A program made the translations under genes and the position numbers. Below, one piece after another: positions 20,074 through 28,423 of a stretch of DNA of 31,753 bases; position 1 is the first letter of the stretch, and the number at the start of each line of letters is the position of its first letter. The notes beneath the pieces are model-generated. The model searched no databases. It worked only from the letters and a program-made list of their open reading frames with translations, and was not told the DNA's origin. Source of the DNA: a virus; the IMG/VR virus record IMGVR_UViG_3300029309_000191, positions 1-31,753 of that record, one strand, 5' to 3'.

Positions 20074-22009
20074 GTTACCCGCTGGGGCTTTAACGGTTCA
20101 AATCGACGCGGATATAAAGAGCTTTGAGCAGAAACTTGCTGAAGCTCAATCCCGGATGGAGCAGACTCGTCGCGTTCTTAGCGATGCGTCTAATATCGAG
20201 ATAACCGCAGGCGACGAGCTTAAGCAGGACGCAGAAGAGCGGCTTCGACTCGCTCGGTTACAGTTAGCAATAATCGAAGAGGAAGACTCGGACCTTAAGA
20301 AGGTTCTCCAGACCGAGCTTAAAATTGAGAAGGCGGTTCAACAGCAGGTAACGCGACGTAAGCAGATTCTTGTCCAGTTCGACCAGCAGATAGCGAAGGC
20401 GAAGCAGGCTGGAGCGACCGAGCAGCAAATAGCCGCGATGCTCGCGCAGCAGCAAACCACCCTTTTCATGGAGGATAAAGCTAACCAAGCCGAACTCCAG
20501 CAGATTCACAGCGACCGGCTAGACACTATGACCGGCGAAGTCTCCGACTATATGCAGGCTTCTCAGCGTACTACAGAAGTTCAAGAAGGCGGATTTTTAG
20601 CGGCGACCGGAGCGGTTCAAGCGTTCCAGAGCAAGCTTACCGCAGCCTTGGGAGTCGTAGCCGGATTCGCGGCGGCGGCGGCTTTGGTCTCCGGTATCGC
20701 TAAAGGCTTCCGTGAAGGTATGGAAGCCGCCGAGGGTCAATCCGATGCTATCGCTAAGGCGGATAAGTTTACGGAAGCCTTCTTAAGTAATATCCCTATA
20801 CTTAACCAGTTTGCCGCCGCCGGTCGTGAACTAGCTCTGGCTCTAGGACTCGCAGCAGACGAAGCGAAAGAACTAGAAGAAGCGACAAAATTAGCCGGAA
20901 TCGAGGAAAGAGTATTTGGCGAGTTTGCTCAGGGTCGCGTGCAAATAGCTCAAAATGAAATTAATATTCTTAAGGATAGAGGAAACCTCTTAGAAGCGGA
21001 CCTTAAGACCGCTAAGCTTGCTTTTGACGTAGCGATGGAAGAGGCTAAAGTTAAGAGAGCCGCCGCCGCCGAGGCTAAGCAGGCTGGTATTCAAGGATTC
21101 GAGCAGCTAAGAGCTCAGGCGGACGAGCTAGAACGACAAGCCGAACTGCAGTTAAGAATCTCAGAAACCGCAGCAAGGCGAGCTAACGACGAGCGAGAAC
21201 GGCAAACCGTCGAGGAGACTAACCGAGCATTTATAGAGGCTCAGGACGCGTATAGGGAAAGAAGGCAGTTAGAAGCGGATATAGCTACCGAAAGAGCTAA
21301 CGCTTTAGCGGTCTCGGAGAAAGAGCTAGAAATATCTAAAGCTACCGACGAGGCGACTAAAGCTCAGTTAGAGAACGAGCTAGCCATTATCCAAGCCGAG
21401 CAAGAGTTTGCAGGTATTACGGAAGAGATTAATAAACGATTCAAAGAGCGGGAAGACTTCCTTAAGAGGACCGGAGCGACTGCGGAGCAGATTGCCGAGA
21501 ACGAAATTAAGAAGCAGGAAGAACTAGCCCAGGTCTTTAACACTATTAATAACCGAGTCTTAGCAGGCGAAGAGCAGCGTCGGCAGGCTCTAGAGAGAAG
21601 CCTTAAGAACGAAGAGAAGATAACAAAGGAGAAGAAGGAGCAGCTTAAGACCGTTAGCCAAACTTTCGATACCGCTATTTCGGGCTTCGAAATTACCCTT
21701 CCTTCTCTAGAAGGTGTCGGAGAAGGAGTCGAACCGACTCCGGCGGTTAGTTTGCCTAGTACCGTTCAAGACGTTAACCCAGTAACTCCGGCGGTAGATT
21801 CGGCTTCTCTTGCTACGGCTCTAGAGAAAGTAGAACTCCAAACGAAGTTAGACTCGGATGATTTAGTAGGCCCAATAGAAAATACGATTCGCGGAGTAAC
21901 CGACTTCTTGCAGGAAATGCTAGACCTTGACAAGACTCGGAATAATCTGCTAGAAAATCTAAGAACCGAAATTAAAAATATTAACTCTGCATCGGAGGCG
22001 TTTATCTAA
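20066..22009 (+). CDS. Tape measure protein
   Basis: A 647-residue protein that is mostly long coiled coil: Glu/Lys/Gln/Ala-rich heptads at about 15-190, 280-420 and 430-540. A hydrophobic segment (ALGVVAGFAAAAALVSGIAK) at about 192-212 sits near the middle of the first half. Tape measures set tail length at roughly 0.15 nm per residue, predicting a tail of about 100 nm. The ATG lies inside the end of the chaperone -1 segment. The C-terminal 120 residues are Pro/Thr/Val-rich followed by helices. No lytic domain is visible. Confidence 0.92.
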   Translation: MAELPAGALTVQIDADIKSFEQKLAEAQSRMEQTRRVLSDASNIEITAGDELKQDAEERLRLARLQLAIIEEEDSDLKKVLQTELKIEKAVQQQVTRRKQILVQFDQQIAKAKQAGATEQQIAAMLAQQQTTLFMEDKANQAELQQIHSDRLDTMTGEVSDYMQASQRTTEVQEGGFLAATGAVQAFQSKLTAALGVVAGFAAAAALVSGIAKGFREGMEAAEGQSDAIAKADKFTEAFLSNIPILNQFAAAGRELALALGLAADEAKELEEATKLAGIEERVFGEFAQGRVQIAQNEINILKDRGNLLEADLKTAKLAFDVAMEEAKVKRAAAAEAKQAGIQGFEQLRAQADELERQAELQLRISETAARRANDERERQTVEETNRAFIEAQDAYRERRQLEADIATERANALAVSEKELEISKATDEATKAQLENELAIIQAEQEFAGITEEINKRFKEREDFLKRTGATAEQIAENEIKKQEELAQVFNTINNRVLAGEEQRRQALERSLKNEEKITKEKKEQLKTVSQTFDTAISGFEITLPSLEGVGEGVEPTPAVSLPSTVQDVNPVTPAVDSASLATALEKVELQTKLDSDDLVGPIENTIRGVTDFLQEMLDLDKTRNNLLENLRTEIKNINSASEAFI

Positions 22010-22893
22010 TGACCCTAACCTCTAGCGAAGATAAAAATACCGGCGGACTAGTCGTTGATGGAGTAGCTCAGACCCAAACGCTTACCCGTTCTTTTACCGT
22101 TGTAGATACGCTTTTTGACCCGGCGGCTCCCAAAAATGAACGAGAGGCTGCGATAGCTACCGGAGTTTCTATAGGGAGTCCCCACCCCAACTTCCCTAAC
22201 TCGTCGGCGACTAAATATAGCGTTAGAAGAGAGCCGGATAACCCGTCGGTCTTTCGCGTTCAATTTACTTACGACATTCCTGCAATAGACACCGGCGGAG
22301 GCGGACCGGATGGGCCGCCGGATATCGAGCCTTATAGGCAACAGGTAAATATGAACTTTTCCGCGAAGTTCGAGAAGCTCTGGAGAATCGGCGCGAATCC
22401 GTCTGCTTCACCTTGGGAAGGCGACGGAACAAACGCCGCAGATATTGGCGGAGACCCTACCGATACATGGGGCGAGATAGAAAGACCTTTTCTAATTGTT
22501 AAGCCTCAAGTGCAGGTAACGATGCGTCGGAACGTAAGAACTACGGGAAGCGTTAATTATTTAACGACTCTAGCTAGCTTTGTCGGTACTCGTAACAAAT
22601 CCGTTTTTCTTGGAGCCGCTCAAGGAAACCTTTTATACCTCGGAGCGACTAGCCGACGGCTAACCGACGTAGGAAGAGGCGACCTTTACGAAATTACGCA
22701 TAACTTTGAATACGACAATTTCAAACACCAGCAACAAATTACCGTCCCTGGGCAAGGCGTTTTTGGTCGTTCGGTCGGTGGTGCAGACGCTGGAGTAGAT
22801 GCGAAATATAGAAACAGAGCTTTCCCGGTTCATTGGGTCCAGCCTTATAAAACAGAAATGAACTTTAACGCGTTAGGTATAGATATCTCGTGA
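22009..22893 (+). CDS. Tail tip/distal tail structural protein (putative)
   Basis: A 294-residue protein after the tape measure, joined by TAATG. It is beta-rich, with an N-terminal domain (LTRSFTVVDTLFDP, KYSVRREPDNPSVFRVQFTY), a Gly/Pro linker near residue 95 (GGGGPDGPPD) and a C-terminal domain containing NYLTTLASFVGTRN, LGAAQGNLLYLG and HNFEYDNFKH. The position corresponds to distal tail protein or baseplate hub genes. I do not recognise a family. Confidence 0.82.
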   Translation: MTLTSSEDKNTGGLVVDGVAQTQTLTRSFTVVDTLFDPAAPKNEREAAIATGVSIGSPHPNFPNSSATKYSVRREPDNPSVFRVQFTYDIPAIDTGGGGPDGPPDIEPYRQQVNMNFSAKFEKLWRIGANPSASPWEGDGTNAADIGGDPTDTWGEIERPFLIVKPQVQVTMRRNVRTTGSVNYLTTLASFVGTRNKSVFLGAAQGNLLYLGATSRRLTDVGRGDLYEITHNFEYDNFKHQQQITVPGQGVFGRSVGGADAGVDAKYRNRAFPVHWVQPYKTEMNFNALGIDIS

Positions 22894-23495
22894 GCCAAAT
22901 ACCAAACATAACCCAAGGTCTAAACAAATTTACGCCGGAACTCTACCGACGTATGGCGGACGCTATTGCAGTAGCCGAAGACTCTAATTTTGGAGACCAG
23001 CTAAAAGGGATGCGGGTATGGCCTTCGTTCTGGGCTAGAATTACCGGGTTTAAAATTGCCGACGCAGAGAGAAGAAACAAAACTGTAAGGTCTTTTCTTT
23101 ATACCTGGGCTGGTGGCGGTTTTAGTTCCGGAGAGCCGGACGACGAAGACTTTAACCCTGCGGTTAATCTTGCGGAAGCCGACTTAGACGAAGGTACTTA
23201 TTTAGGCGTAGATATTCAGCAGTTAGAGCTTAGTAGTGATTTTAAGGTAATGCCCTACTGCACCAGTCCTAATAAAATCGTAAATACCGACGGAGACTTA
23301 GACGAAGGTATAGACGAATACTTTACGACTGGTCCGGATGGCGCAGGCGTTCGAATTTACGTCATTGGGTTATTTAGAGAGATTATCGACCCGACGACCG
23401 GAGAACCCTACCCGGATGAGACTTTAGCTCCGACTGCTGCAACCTACGCTTTTACTGCTACTCCGATGCTTGACGGGAGATGTAGCGGTGGGTAA
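22890..23495 (+). CDS. Putative tail/baseplate protein
   Basis: A 201-residue protein. Its GTG overlaps the previous stop (GTGA). The N-terminal LNKFTPELYRRMADAIAVAE is helical; the rest is acidic and aromatic (SFLYTWAGGG, LGVDIQQLELSSDF, TTGPDGAGVRIYVIG). The second half resembles a small adhesion or baseplate module but no family is recognised. Its end overlaps the next gene by 8 bases. The function is inferred only from its place in the tail module. Confidence 0.8.
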   Translation: MSQIPNITQGLNKFTPELYRRMADAIAVAEDSNFGDQLKGMRVWPSFWARITGFKIADAERRNKTVRSFLYTWAGGGFSSGEPDDEDFNPAVNLAEADLDEGTYLGVDIQQLELSSDFKVMPYCTSPNKIVNTDGDLDEGIDEYFTTGPDGAGVRIYVIGLFREIIDPTTGEPYPDETLAPTAATYAFTATPMLDGRCSGG

Positions 23496-25203
23496 CCATC
23501 GACGATGCTGCTGCAACGAGCCTTGCATAGGTGTCGAGATAGAAGCGTTTATAAAAATAACGCCCAAGATGTGCACGAGCGAATACCTCAACTACCAAGG
23601 GAATTACGGTAGTAGAGATACGCCTACCTTTTGGGTTTTTGTCCGAGGAGACTGCGACGAAATTTTTGGAATAGATGGTACCCCACCTACGAAGCCGATT
23701 ATTAGAGACCTCTTTATTCCTTTAGATATTCCGCAGCCTACGGATGAGGATATAGAGGTAAGGGAGATTTTCTTTGGTGATACCGAATCGGTATTTATGT
23801 CCGACATGGCTGGCACTTTAAGCGGTTTTTACGATAACGAGTATATCGGTATGACCCGGAGAGAAGATAACGAGACCGCTAGGATTGTTTATCAAGACAT
23901 GCAAAATGAGCTCGCTAGCTTCACACGGAACGCTTTTAACTTAACTACTGAACTCCTACTACTCGAAGACTGGCTTAACCTAGACGAGGACCGAATAGTT
24001 TTTAATACCCGTTCTTTCTTCCCTGCGCAGACTGCAGACCATGTGAGAGCAAAAGGTTCGGGTGCGTATATCTTTACCGAAAGCGAGCCTTTTAAAGAAA
24101 TAGACGCGTTTATAGACCCAGACAACGGAGAGACTCTTTTTAGTCCTCTTATGCAGCAACTTCCTTTCGGAGACTTCGGAGGAATTGGATTCTTCTTCTT
24201 TGATACTCCGCTCGTCCCTGGGCAGGTAGAAACTCGCACGATTATGGCTTACGACTATAAGGAGATTTACCCGGACGGAGTCCAAAGTACGGCATCAAGT
24301 ACGTATGCAGGAAGTACCGATACCGGAGAATTTCTCTGCTTCTCGGCTCAGTGTGACCCGCATCAAACCGGAACTATGAAGTTCTACGCCGGAGCGGTAG
24401 ACGAACCTAACCCGGACAAAATTGACCCTTCTACGGGAACTATTGGAGACGGTAAGCGTAGTTATCCCGCTTTCGCAACTTTTAACGAGATGAGCTTTGG
24501 GAATTGCAGACGTATTTACCAAGCCGGTGGAGGAGAATGCACAGAAGATGAAGAACCGGAATGCGATGCCGAAGGACTTTGCCACGGGTCTTTAGATGGC
24601 GGCGGAGAAATTAAAGGTGGATATGGTCAAAATAAATTAGAGGTATTCGGTTTATTCGATAAGTTCTTTAGAACGATTAACGGCGACCAATTTGGAGGTA
24701 GCGATACCCTAAAAAATAGGCTTCTTGTTTTTGGCTATGCGAGAGAAGAACCGACCCTTGGACCGGATGGCTATACCCATACCTATCACGTTATGGCCTC
24801 TCCTACTGGAAGTTGTGACGTTCAAAGTCTTGAACCCATGAGCGTGTCGATTACTACGCCAAGCCAGTTTCCCATAGGTATTCCAATGCTCGACTACGGT
24901 TCTCCGTTAGGAAGTCCGGCTAACCCGTACCCGAATGAACGCGAGCCGGATACTGCAGTTCAATGGCATTACGTCTCTGACTTCTGCACCAATCCTTCCT
25001 GCTTCCCTCCGTACGATTGCAGATGTATCTCTCCGGACTTCACGCTTCTTAGGATGCTCTACTCTTATTCTTCTACCGGATGTAATGGAGTTGACGGAAG
25101 TTGGTGGGAGGCGAACGTGAACGTTACTAACCTTCCAGGAGATACAGCCTCGCCAACTACCTGCGATATTCCCGACCCTCCCCAAGTCTCATTCCCTAAT
25201 TAA
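23488..25203 (+). CDS. Large Cys-rich tail-tip/adhesin-like protein
   Basis: The frame reaches a TTG at 23470, but the GTG at 23488 has a GGGAG site 8 bases upstream, giving 571 residues. It begins with a Cys cluster (HRRCCCNEPC) and has further clusters near 360-380 (ECTEDEEPECDAEGLCHG) and 515-535 (FCTNPSCFPPYDCRC). Between them are acidic, aromatic, beta-type stretches (IGFFFFDTPLVPGQ, RTIMAYDYKEIYPDG). The number and pairing of Cys suggest metal or disulphide cross-linking of an exposed virion protein. Position at the end of the tail module fits a receptor-binding or tip protein. No known domain is recognised. Confidence 0.85.
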   Translation: MGNHRRCCCNEPCIGVEIEAFIKITPKMCTSEYLNYQGNYGSRDTPTFWVFVRGDCDEIFGIDGTPPTKPIIRDLFIPLDIPQPTDEDIEVREIFFGDTESVFMSDMAGTLSGFYDNEYIGMTRREDNETARIVYQDMQNELASFTRNAFNLTTELLLLEDWLNLDEDRIVFNTRSFFPAQTADHVRAKGSGAYIFTESEPFKEIDAFIDPDNGETLFSPLMQQLPFGDFGGIGFFFFDTPLVPGQVETRTIMAYDYKEIYPDGVQSTASSTYAGSTDTGEFLCFSAQCDPHQTGTMKFYAGAVDEPNPDKIDPSTGTIGDGKRSYPAFATFNEMSFGNCRRIYQAGGGECTEDEEPECDAEGLCHGSLDGGGEIKGGYGQNKLEVFGLFDKFFRTINGDQFGGSDTLKNRLLVFGYAREEPTLGPDGYTHTYHVMASPTGSCDVQSLEPMSVSITTPSQFPIGIPMLDYGSPLGSPANPYPNEREPDTAVQWHYVSDFCTNPSCFPPYDCRCISPDFTLLRMLYSYSSTGCNGVDGSWWEANVNVTNLPGDTASPTTCDIPDPPQVSFPN

Positions 25204-25216
25204 AAGGTATAAGAAA

Positions 25217-25558
25217 ATGGTTAGACCTTGGTGCCAATATTGGGTAAAAAGTAAATGTCTACTAAACCGGACGGACTCAGGGATGAAATGCGTAGACTGT
25301 ATGCAAGAGCTTAAGAATAAGATTCTTGGAGCTGGAGATATCGTAGCTCTAACGGTTAACACTACTGCTCTAAACCGACTTAAATGGAAAGGCTGTAAAT
25401 GCGGTAAGAGACAAAAGACGCTTAACCGTATTTTGCCTCTCGTTCCTAAAGCCTTCGGAGTTCCGGAGCTTAAAAATGAAGTAAACGTAATTTCACGAAG
25501 CAGCAGAAAAGAAGAGCAGCCTAAATCGAAACCTTGCGGCTGCAGAAAGAAGAAATAA
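25217..25558 (+). CDS. Small basic Cys-rich protein
   Basis: A 113-residue protein with an AAAGG site. Cys residues come in pairs: C6 with C14, C25-x-x-C28 (KCVDCM), C-x-C in GCKCGK, and C-G-C near the end (PCGCRKKK). The pattern suggests two or more zinc knuckles. The protein is very basic. It follows the large Cys-rich protein and precedes a fibre gene, so the two Cys-rich proteins may assemble together. The family is unknown. Confidence 0.78.
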   Translation: MVRPWCQYWVKSKCLLNRTDSGMKCVDCMQELKNKILGAGDIVALTVNTTALNRLKWKGCKCGKRQKTLNRILPLVPKAFGVPELKNEVNVISRSSRKEEQPKSKPCGCRKKK

Positions 25559-25559
25559 A

Positions 25560-26396
25560 ATGGCTACCCTTACTTGGACCGGCGGAGGAGACGGAACAAC
25601 TTTTACGGCTTCGGCGAACTGGGGTGGGACCGCTCCAAGCAACGACGATACGCTAATTATTAATTCTACTAATAAAGCTATCGCTGGAGCGGCTACCGGT
25701 CTAACTGGAATCACCTTAAGGGTAGGCCCAGGGTTTACGGGAACGCTCGGCTCTAGCACAACTTATCTAGACCTTGACGGTCCACTCCTGGAATTTTCCG
25801 CCGCTGGCCCAGGTCATTACTTAACCGGGACTTGGACCGACGTAAGGTTTTTAGGAGGTAGCGGGTCTAGCGAATACGTTTATCTAAAAGGTAACGCGAG
25901 TACGGTTATAACGAACCTAAGCAGTAACCGGTTAATCGGAACTATTCACGTCGCTGCATCGGCTAGCGTTACGAATGTAAAAATGATCGGCTCTCCGTCC
26001 GGCGTTTACGATATTGCAAAAAATGTAAGCTCTATCGCTTCGGTTATCGCCGGTGAAGGATTAATTAAAATCGGCTCTAACGCTACTACGGTTGAAGTTG
26101 TCGGCGGACAAGTTGAAACCTTGAACGCTGCGACCTTTACGACGGTTGAGGTAGACGGTAACGGAGACTTCGATCATAGAAGCTCTGGAACTATTACGAC
26201 TCTAAACGTATACGAGGGTACTTTTACCCATGTTCAAAATGAGACCGCCGGGTTTACTATTACTAACGCTTCGGTCTACTCCGGTGGAGCGATTCGCGGA
26301 GACGGCGTACTTAATAACGTGACCTATACGAACGGCATTAACATGCGAGGCGGAACCGCTACGGTCCCAGTCGGCTCGACTATTTCTCTTTCTTAG
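25560..26396 (+). CDS. Beta-helix-like fibre protein, WTGG family (paralog of 6388-7296)
   Basis: A 278-residue protein. It opens with MATLTWTGGGDGTTFTASAN then WGGTAPSNDDTLII, the same WTGG...NW plan as the fibre gene at 6388. A repetitive beta-strand body follows (LIKIGSNATTVEVVGGQVET, TTVEVDGNGDFDHRSSGTI), compatible with a parallel beta-helix. Similar openings occur in bacterial surface autotransporter-like and planctomycete proteins. It is the last late gene, converging with the minus-strand gene with a 17-base 3' overlap. It is probably a fibre or spike; the receptor is unknown. Confidence 0.85.
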   Translation: MATLTWTGGGDGTTFTASANWGGTAPSNDDTLIINSTNKAIAGAATGLTGITLRVGPGFTGTLGSSTTYLDLDGPLLEFSAAGPGHYLTGTWTDVRFLGGSGSSEYVYLKGNASTVITNLSSNRLIGTIHVAASASVTNVKMIGSPSGVYDIAKNVSSIASVIAGEGLIKIGSNATTVEVVGGQVETLNAATFTTVEVDGNGDFDHRSSGTITTLNVYEGTFTHVQNETAGFTITNASVYSGGAIRGDGVLNNVTYTNGINMRGGTATVPVGSTISLS

Positions 26397-26700
26397 AATC
26401 TTGCCCGTAAAGATTCCAGCGTAAGGCTACGAGAAGCTCTCCGTAACAGACGTTATTGCAGGTGTCGCCTATCGATGCCCGGACTATATCGACGTAAACC
26501 GGCGGACTTCTTCCGTCGGCGTGCTTCGTCGTATCGTGCATGAAGTCGATTATCGTTTTTCTAGCGTGGTCCGCCGCTCCTGGGTTAGGTAACTCCTCCG
26601 CTTCCTTCAATAAGGTATAAGCCTCTCGGCGACCGTACCGCGTAAACGCGTCATATACGAGCCATGTCTGAGGCGTAGAGAAGCCGAAAAAGCGGTCCAT
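26380..26700 (-). CDS. Hypothetical protein, only minus-strand gene
   Basis: A 106-residue protein read leftward, diverging from the early block and converging on the last fibre gene. The sequence is plausibly globular (TWLVYDAFTRYGRREAYTLL, ARKTIIDFMHDTTKHADG, CYGELLVALRWNLYG), with two Cys. No clear Shine-Dalgarno precedes the ATG, and I recognise no helix-turn-helix. As the sole gene on the opposite strand, next to an operator-like inverted repeat, it could be a regulator, an accessory gene or a lysogeny remnant. Nothing decides between these. Confidence 0.65.
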   Translation of the reverse strand: MDRFFGFSTPQTWLVYDAFTRYGRREAYTLLKEAEELPNPGAADHARKTIIDFMHDTTKHADGRSPPVYVDIVRASIGDTCNNVCYGELLVALRWNLYGQDSKKEK

Positions 26701-26754
26701 AGCGGCATCATCGGCGTTTATCTTAAAAAATGTGGCCTTTTCTCCGTATTACTT

Positions 26755-26783
26755 AATTATCTACCGTCATACGGTCGATAATT
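26755..26783. promoter_or_regulatory. Operator-like inverted repeat in the divergent intergenic region
   Basis: Arms AATTATCTACCGT (26755-26767) and ACGGTCGATAATT (26771-26783) are complementary over 12 of 13 positions around a CAT spacer. They sit between the minus-strand gene and the first early gene. A TATAGT (26787-26792) just downstream could be a rightward -10 box; the repeat would then cover its -35 region. This fits a repressor or activator site. A transcript hairpin is the alternative. No obvious TTGACA is present. Confidence 0.55.
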
Positions 26784-26834
26784 CTGTATAGTTAGACGCG
26801 GCTCGTAGCCGTTCTAAAGGAAAGGAATAGAAAA

Positions 26835-27539
26835 ATGTCTACGCTTAAAGAGTTTAAACCTCACTTCTACGTCGATAAGGTCCGTACCTGCGGAGGCCAT
26901 GACGGCTCGACCGCCTATAGCGCGGAGCTTTGGTACTACGGCTCGCTTCTTAACGGTGCTACCCTCGTCGGTACTATCATCCAAGACGGATGGGGCGGAG
27001 GTCTCCAATACGAATTTAGTCCTCGGTTCGCGGAAGAGAAACCGAGCCTTGGCTACCGCGATACTTACGCGAAACTCTACCGTCTCGCTGAACCTATCGT
27101 AAAAGAGTTCGCTAATAACGGCGGCTGGGATTTTAAAGACGGCGAAACTTACGAGTCGAAGAAAGAATCTAGCGAATACTTCGAAGGCTTAGTTCTTGAA
27201 GTCTACCTAGAAGAACTCGTAAACGACCTTCTAGACGAGAAGGAGATTAAAAGTAAGACCCGTACGGCGGTTTGGTACCGGACTAAAGATAGTAAGAAGG
27301 GAGAGTATTACGCTATTAAGCGGGTACTCCTTAATAACGAGGGAGGCTACGAAAAGATTCCTCTCCGAGATAAGCAACTTACTAAGCGTTCTGAGCGTTG
27401 GATTATCTCCTACCTTAAGAGAACTTTAGGTAATAAACTTCTCACCGTTCACGGTCTCCGCTCTATCGACGCGGTAAAAATAGAAGATATCGAAGCGGAA
27501 TTAGGAGAGGACTTGCAAAAGGAAGCGGCTCGCTGGTAA
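26835..27539 (+). CDS. Hypothetical early protein, first gene of the early block
   Basis: A 234-residue soluble protein with a strong purine-rich leader (AAAGGAAAGGAATAG). The N-terminal part is beta/Gly-rich (YSAELWYYGSLLNGATLVG). The C-terminal part is charged and helical (YFEGLVLEVYLEELVNDLLD, RSERWIISYLKRTL, VKIEDIEAELGED). No family is recognised. As the first gene after a putative operator it is likely an immediate-early product, for example one that takes over host functions, but that is inference. A stable hairpin follows its stop. Confidence 0.82.
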   Translation: MSTLKEFKPHFYVDKVRTCGGHDGSTAYSAELWYYGSLLNGATLVGTIIQDGWGGGLQYEFSPRFAEEKPSLGYRDTYAKLYRLAEPIVKEFANNGGWDFKDGETYESKKESSEYFEGLVLEVYLEELVNDLLDEKEIKSKTRTAVWYRTKDSKKGEYYAIKRVLLNNEGGYEKIPLRDKQLTKRSERWIISYLKRTLGNKLLTVHGLRSIDAVKIEDIEAELGEDLQKEAARW

Positions 27540-27557
27540 GCGTTACGGCTACCGTTC

Positions 27558-27577
27558 GGACTCTCTACGGAGAGTCC
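27558..27577 (+). other. Stable hairpin with TACG tetraloop
   Basis: GGACTCTC (27558-27565) and GAGAGTCC (27570-27577) form an 8-bp stem closed by C-UACG-G, the unusually stable UNCG tetraloop class. It sits 18 bases after the stop of the first early gene and 33 bases before the next start. There is no T-run, so partial termination, RNA processing or mRNA protection are the options. Confidence 0.5.
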
Positions 27578-27610
27578 ATACGCTAACCCTAGCGATAAGG
27601 AATAGAACCT

Positions 27611-27790
27611 ATGAAGATTTTCGACTCGGAAGGAATGCGCCTAACGGATTGCTGCGGGTGCCATTCTACTTTTTATCACGACGACGTGGAAGGTCCGCAA
27701 CTCGTATGCAAAAAGTGTTACGAACTCGTCGAAATAGGCGAGGGAGACGGCGAAGAGTACGACCCTAGCCACGACTTAAGAGAGGAATAA
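27611..27790 (+). CDS. 59-residue zinc-ribbon miniprotein
   Basis: ATG at 27611, TAA at 27788-27790. It reads MKIFDSEGMRLTDCCGCHST with a later CKKC, giving a CCxCH...CxxC layout typical of a one-zinc ribbon. The remainder is acidic (EIGEGDGEEYDPSHDLREE). An AAGGA site lies about 9 bases upstream. It fills an otherwise empty 180-base gap between two early genes with matching codon use, which makes it a credible gene although short. Function unknown; possibly a transcription- or replication-associated adaptor. Confidence 0.8.
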   Translation: MKIFDSEGMRLTDCCGCHSTFYHDDVEGPQLVCKKCYELVEIGEGDGEEYDPSHDLREE

Positions 27791-27794
27791 ACCT

Positions 27795-28205
27795 ATGAAC
27801 TTTTTGAGCCTTGTAGTAGCTTTAGAAATGACTCCTTTGGAGTTAGCCATTTGGGAAGTCGAGAGCGGTCAATTTCCCGGAGGTACGCCGTTCTTCGGCG
27901 ATAATGGAGCCGCAGCCGGTCCTATGCAGGTGCATAAAAATTATTGGATAGATAGCGGAGTGGGCGGTAAATATCCAGATTCCCTATTTGACCTAGGGCA
28001 TTCGGTTAGATGCTTTCGAGGATATATGGACCGTTACGCGATTCCTTCTCGTATTCCCGCAGGTTCGAAAATGTGCGAGAACGAGATTAAGTCGAGACTC
28101 CACAACGGAGGACCGCAAGCCTTAAGAGCGACCGGTAAGAAGAAGAAGAACTTAGACCGGTACTGGGAGAAGGTGAAGAAAGTCCTAAAGGAGCTTCAAA
28201 AATGA
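27795..28205 (+). CDS. Lysozyme-like transglycosylase (candidate endolysin)
   Basis: A 136-residue protein. WEVESGQFPGG has E23 in the E-S context of the catalytic Glu of SLT/goose-type lysozyme folds. NGAAAGPMQVHKNYW is the matching GAxGxMQ motif, and the C-terminal half holds SRLHNGG. These enzymes cleave peptidoglycan between MurNAc and GlcNAc. The N-terminal 10 residues (MNFLSLVVAL) are hydrophobic and might aid export. It sits in the early block beside DNA genes rather than with the membrane miniproteins at 3703-4366, which is odd for a lysis enzyme. Its ribosome site is GAGGAATAAACCT, and its stop overlaps the next gene as ATGA. Confidence 0.85.
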   Translation: MNFLSLVVALEMTPLELAIWEVESGQFPGGTPFFGDNGAAAGPMQVHKNYWIDSGVGGKYPDSLFDLGHSVRCFRGYMDRYAIPSRIPAGSKMCENEIKSRLHNGGPQALRATGKKKKNLDRYWEKVKKVLKELQK

Positions 28206-28423
28206 ACCTTCCAAATAGAATTGTTATACAACGTCAAACTCCCTCTAACTCATGGGTCGTTAGAGACACCTACGAAGGAGAGGAAGTACCTATAGGGAAA
28301 GCGGGTAATATTTTTCAAGCGACGGAATTAGCCGCCGACTATGTCCAGGCTGTAAGACGCCAAATCCAAGAAGAAGAAAGGAGGCACGAAAATGAGCCGA
28401 AGTCCGGTCACGATTCAAATTAG
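28202..28423 (+). CDS. Hypothetical early protein
   Basis: A 73-residue protein whose ATG overlaps the lysozyme-like stop. Short strands (RIVIQRQTPSNSWVVRDTY) are followed by a helix (ATELAADYVQAVRRQIQEEE) and a polar tail. No family is recognised. Its end is overlapped by the next gene in another frame, which begins after a very strong ribosome site. Confidence 0.75.
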   Translation: MNLPNRIVIQRQTPSNSWVVRDTYEGEEVPIGKAGNIFQATELAADYVQAVRRQIQEEERRHENEPKSGHDSN

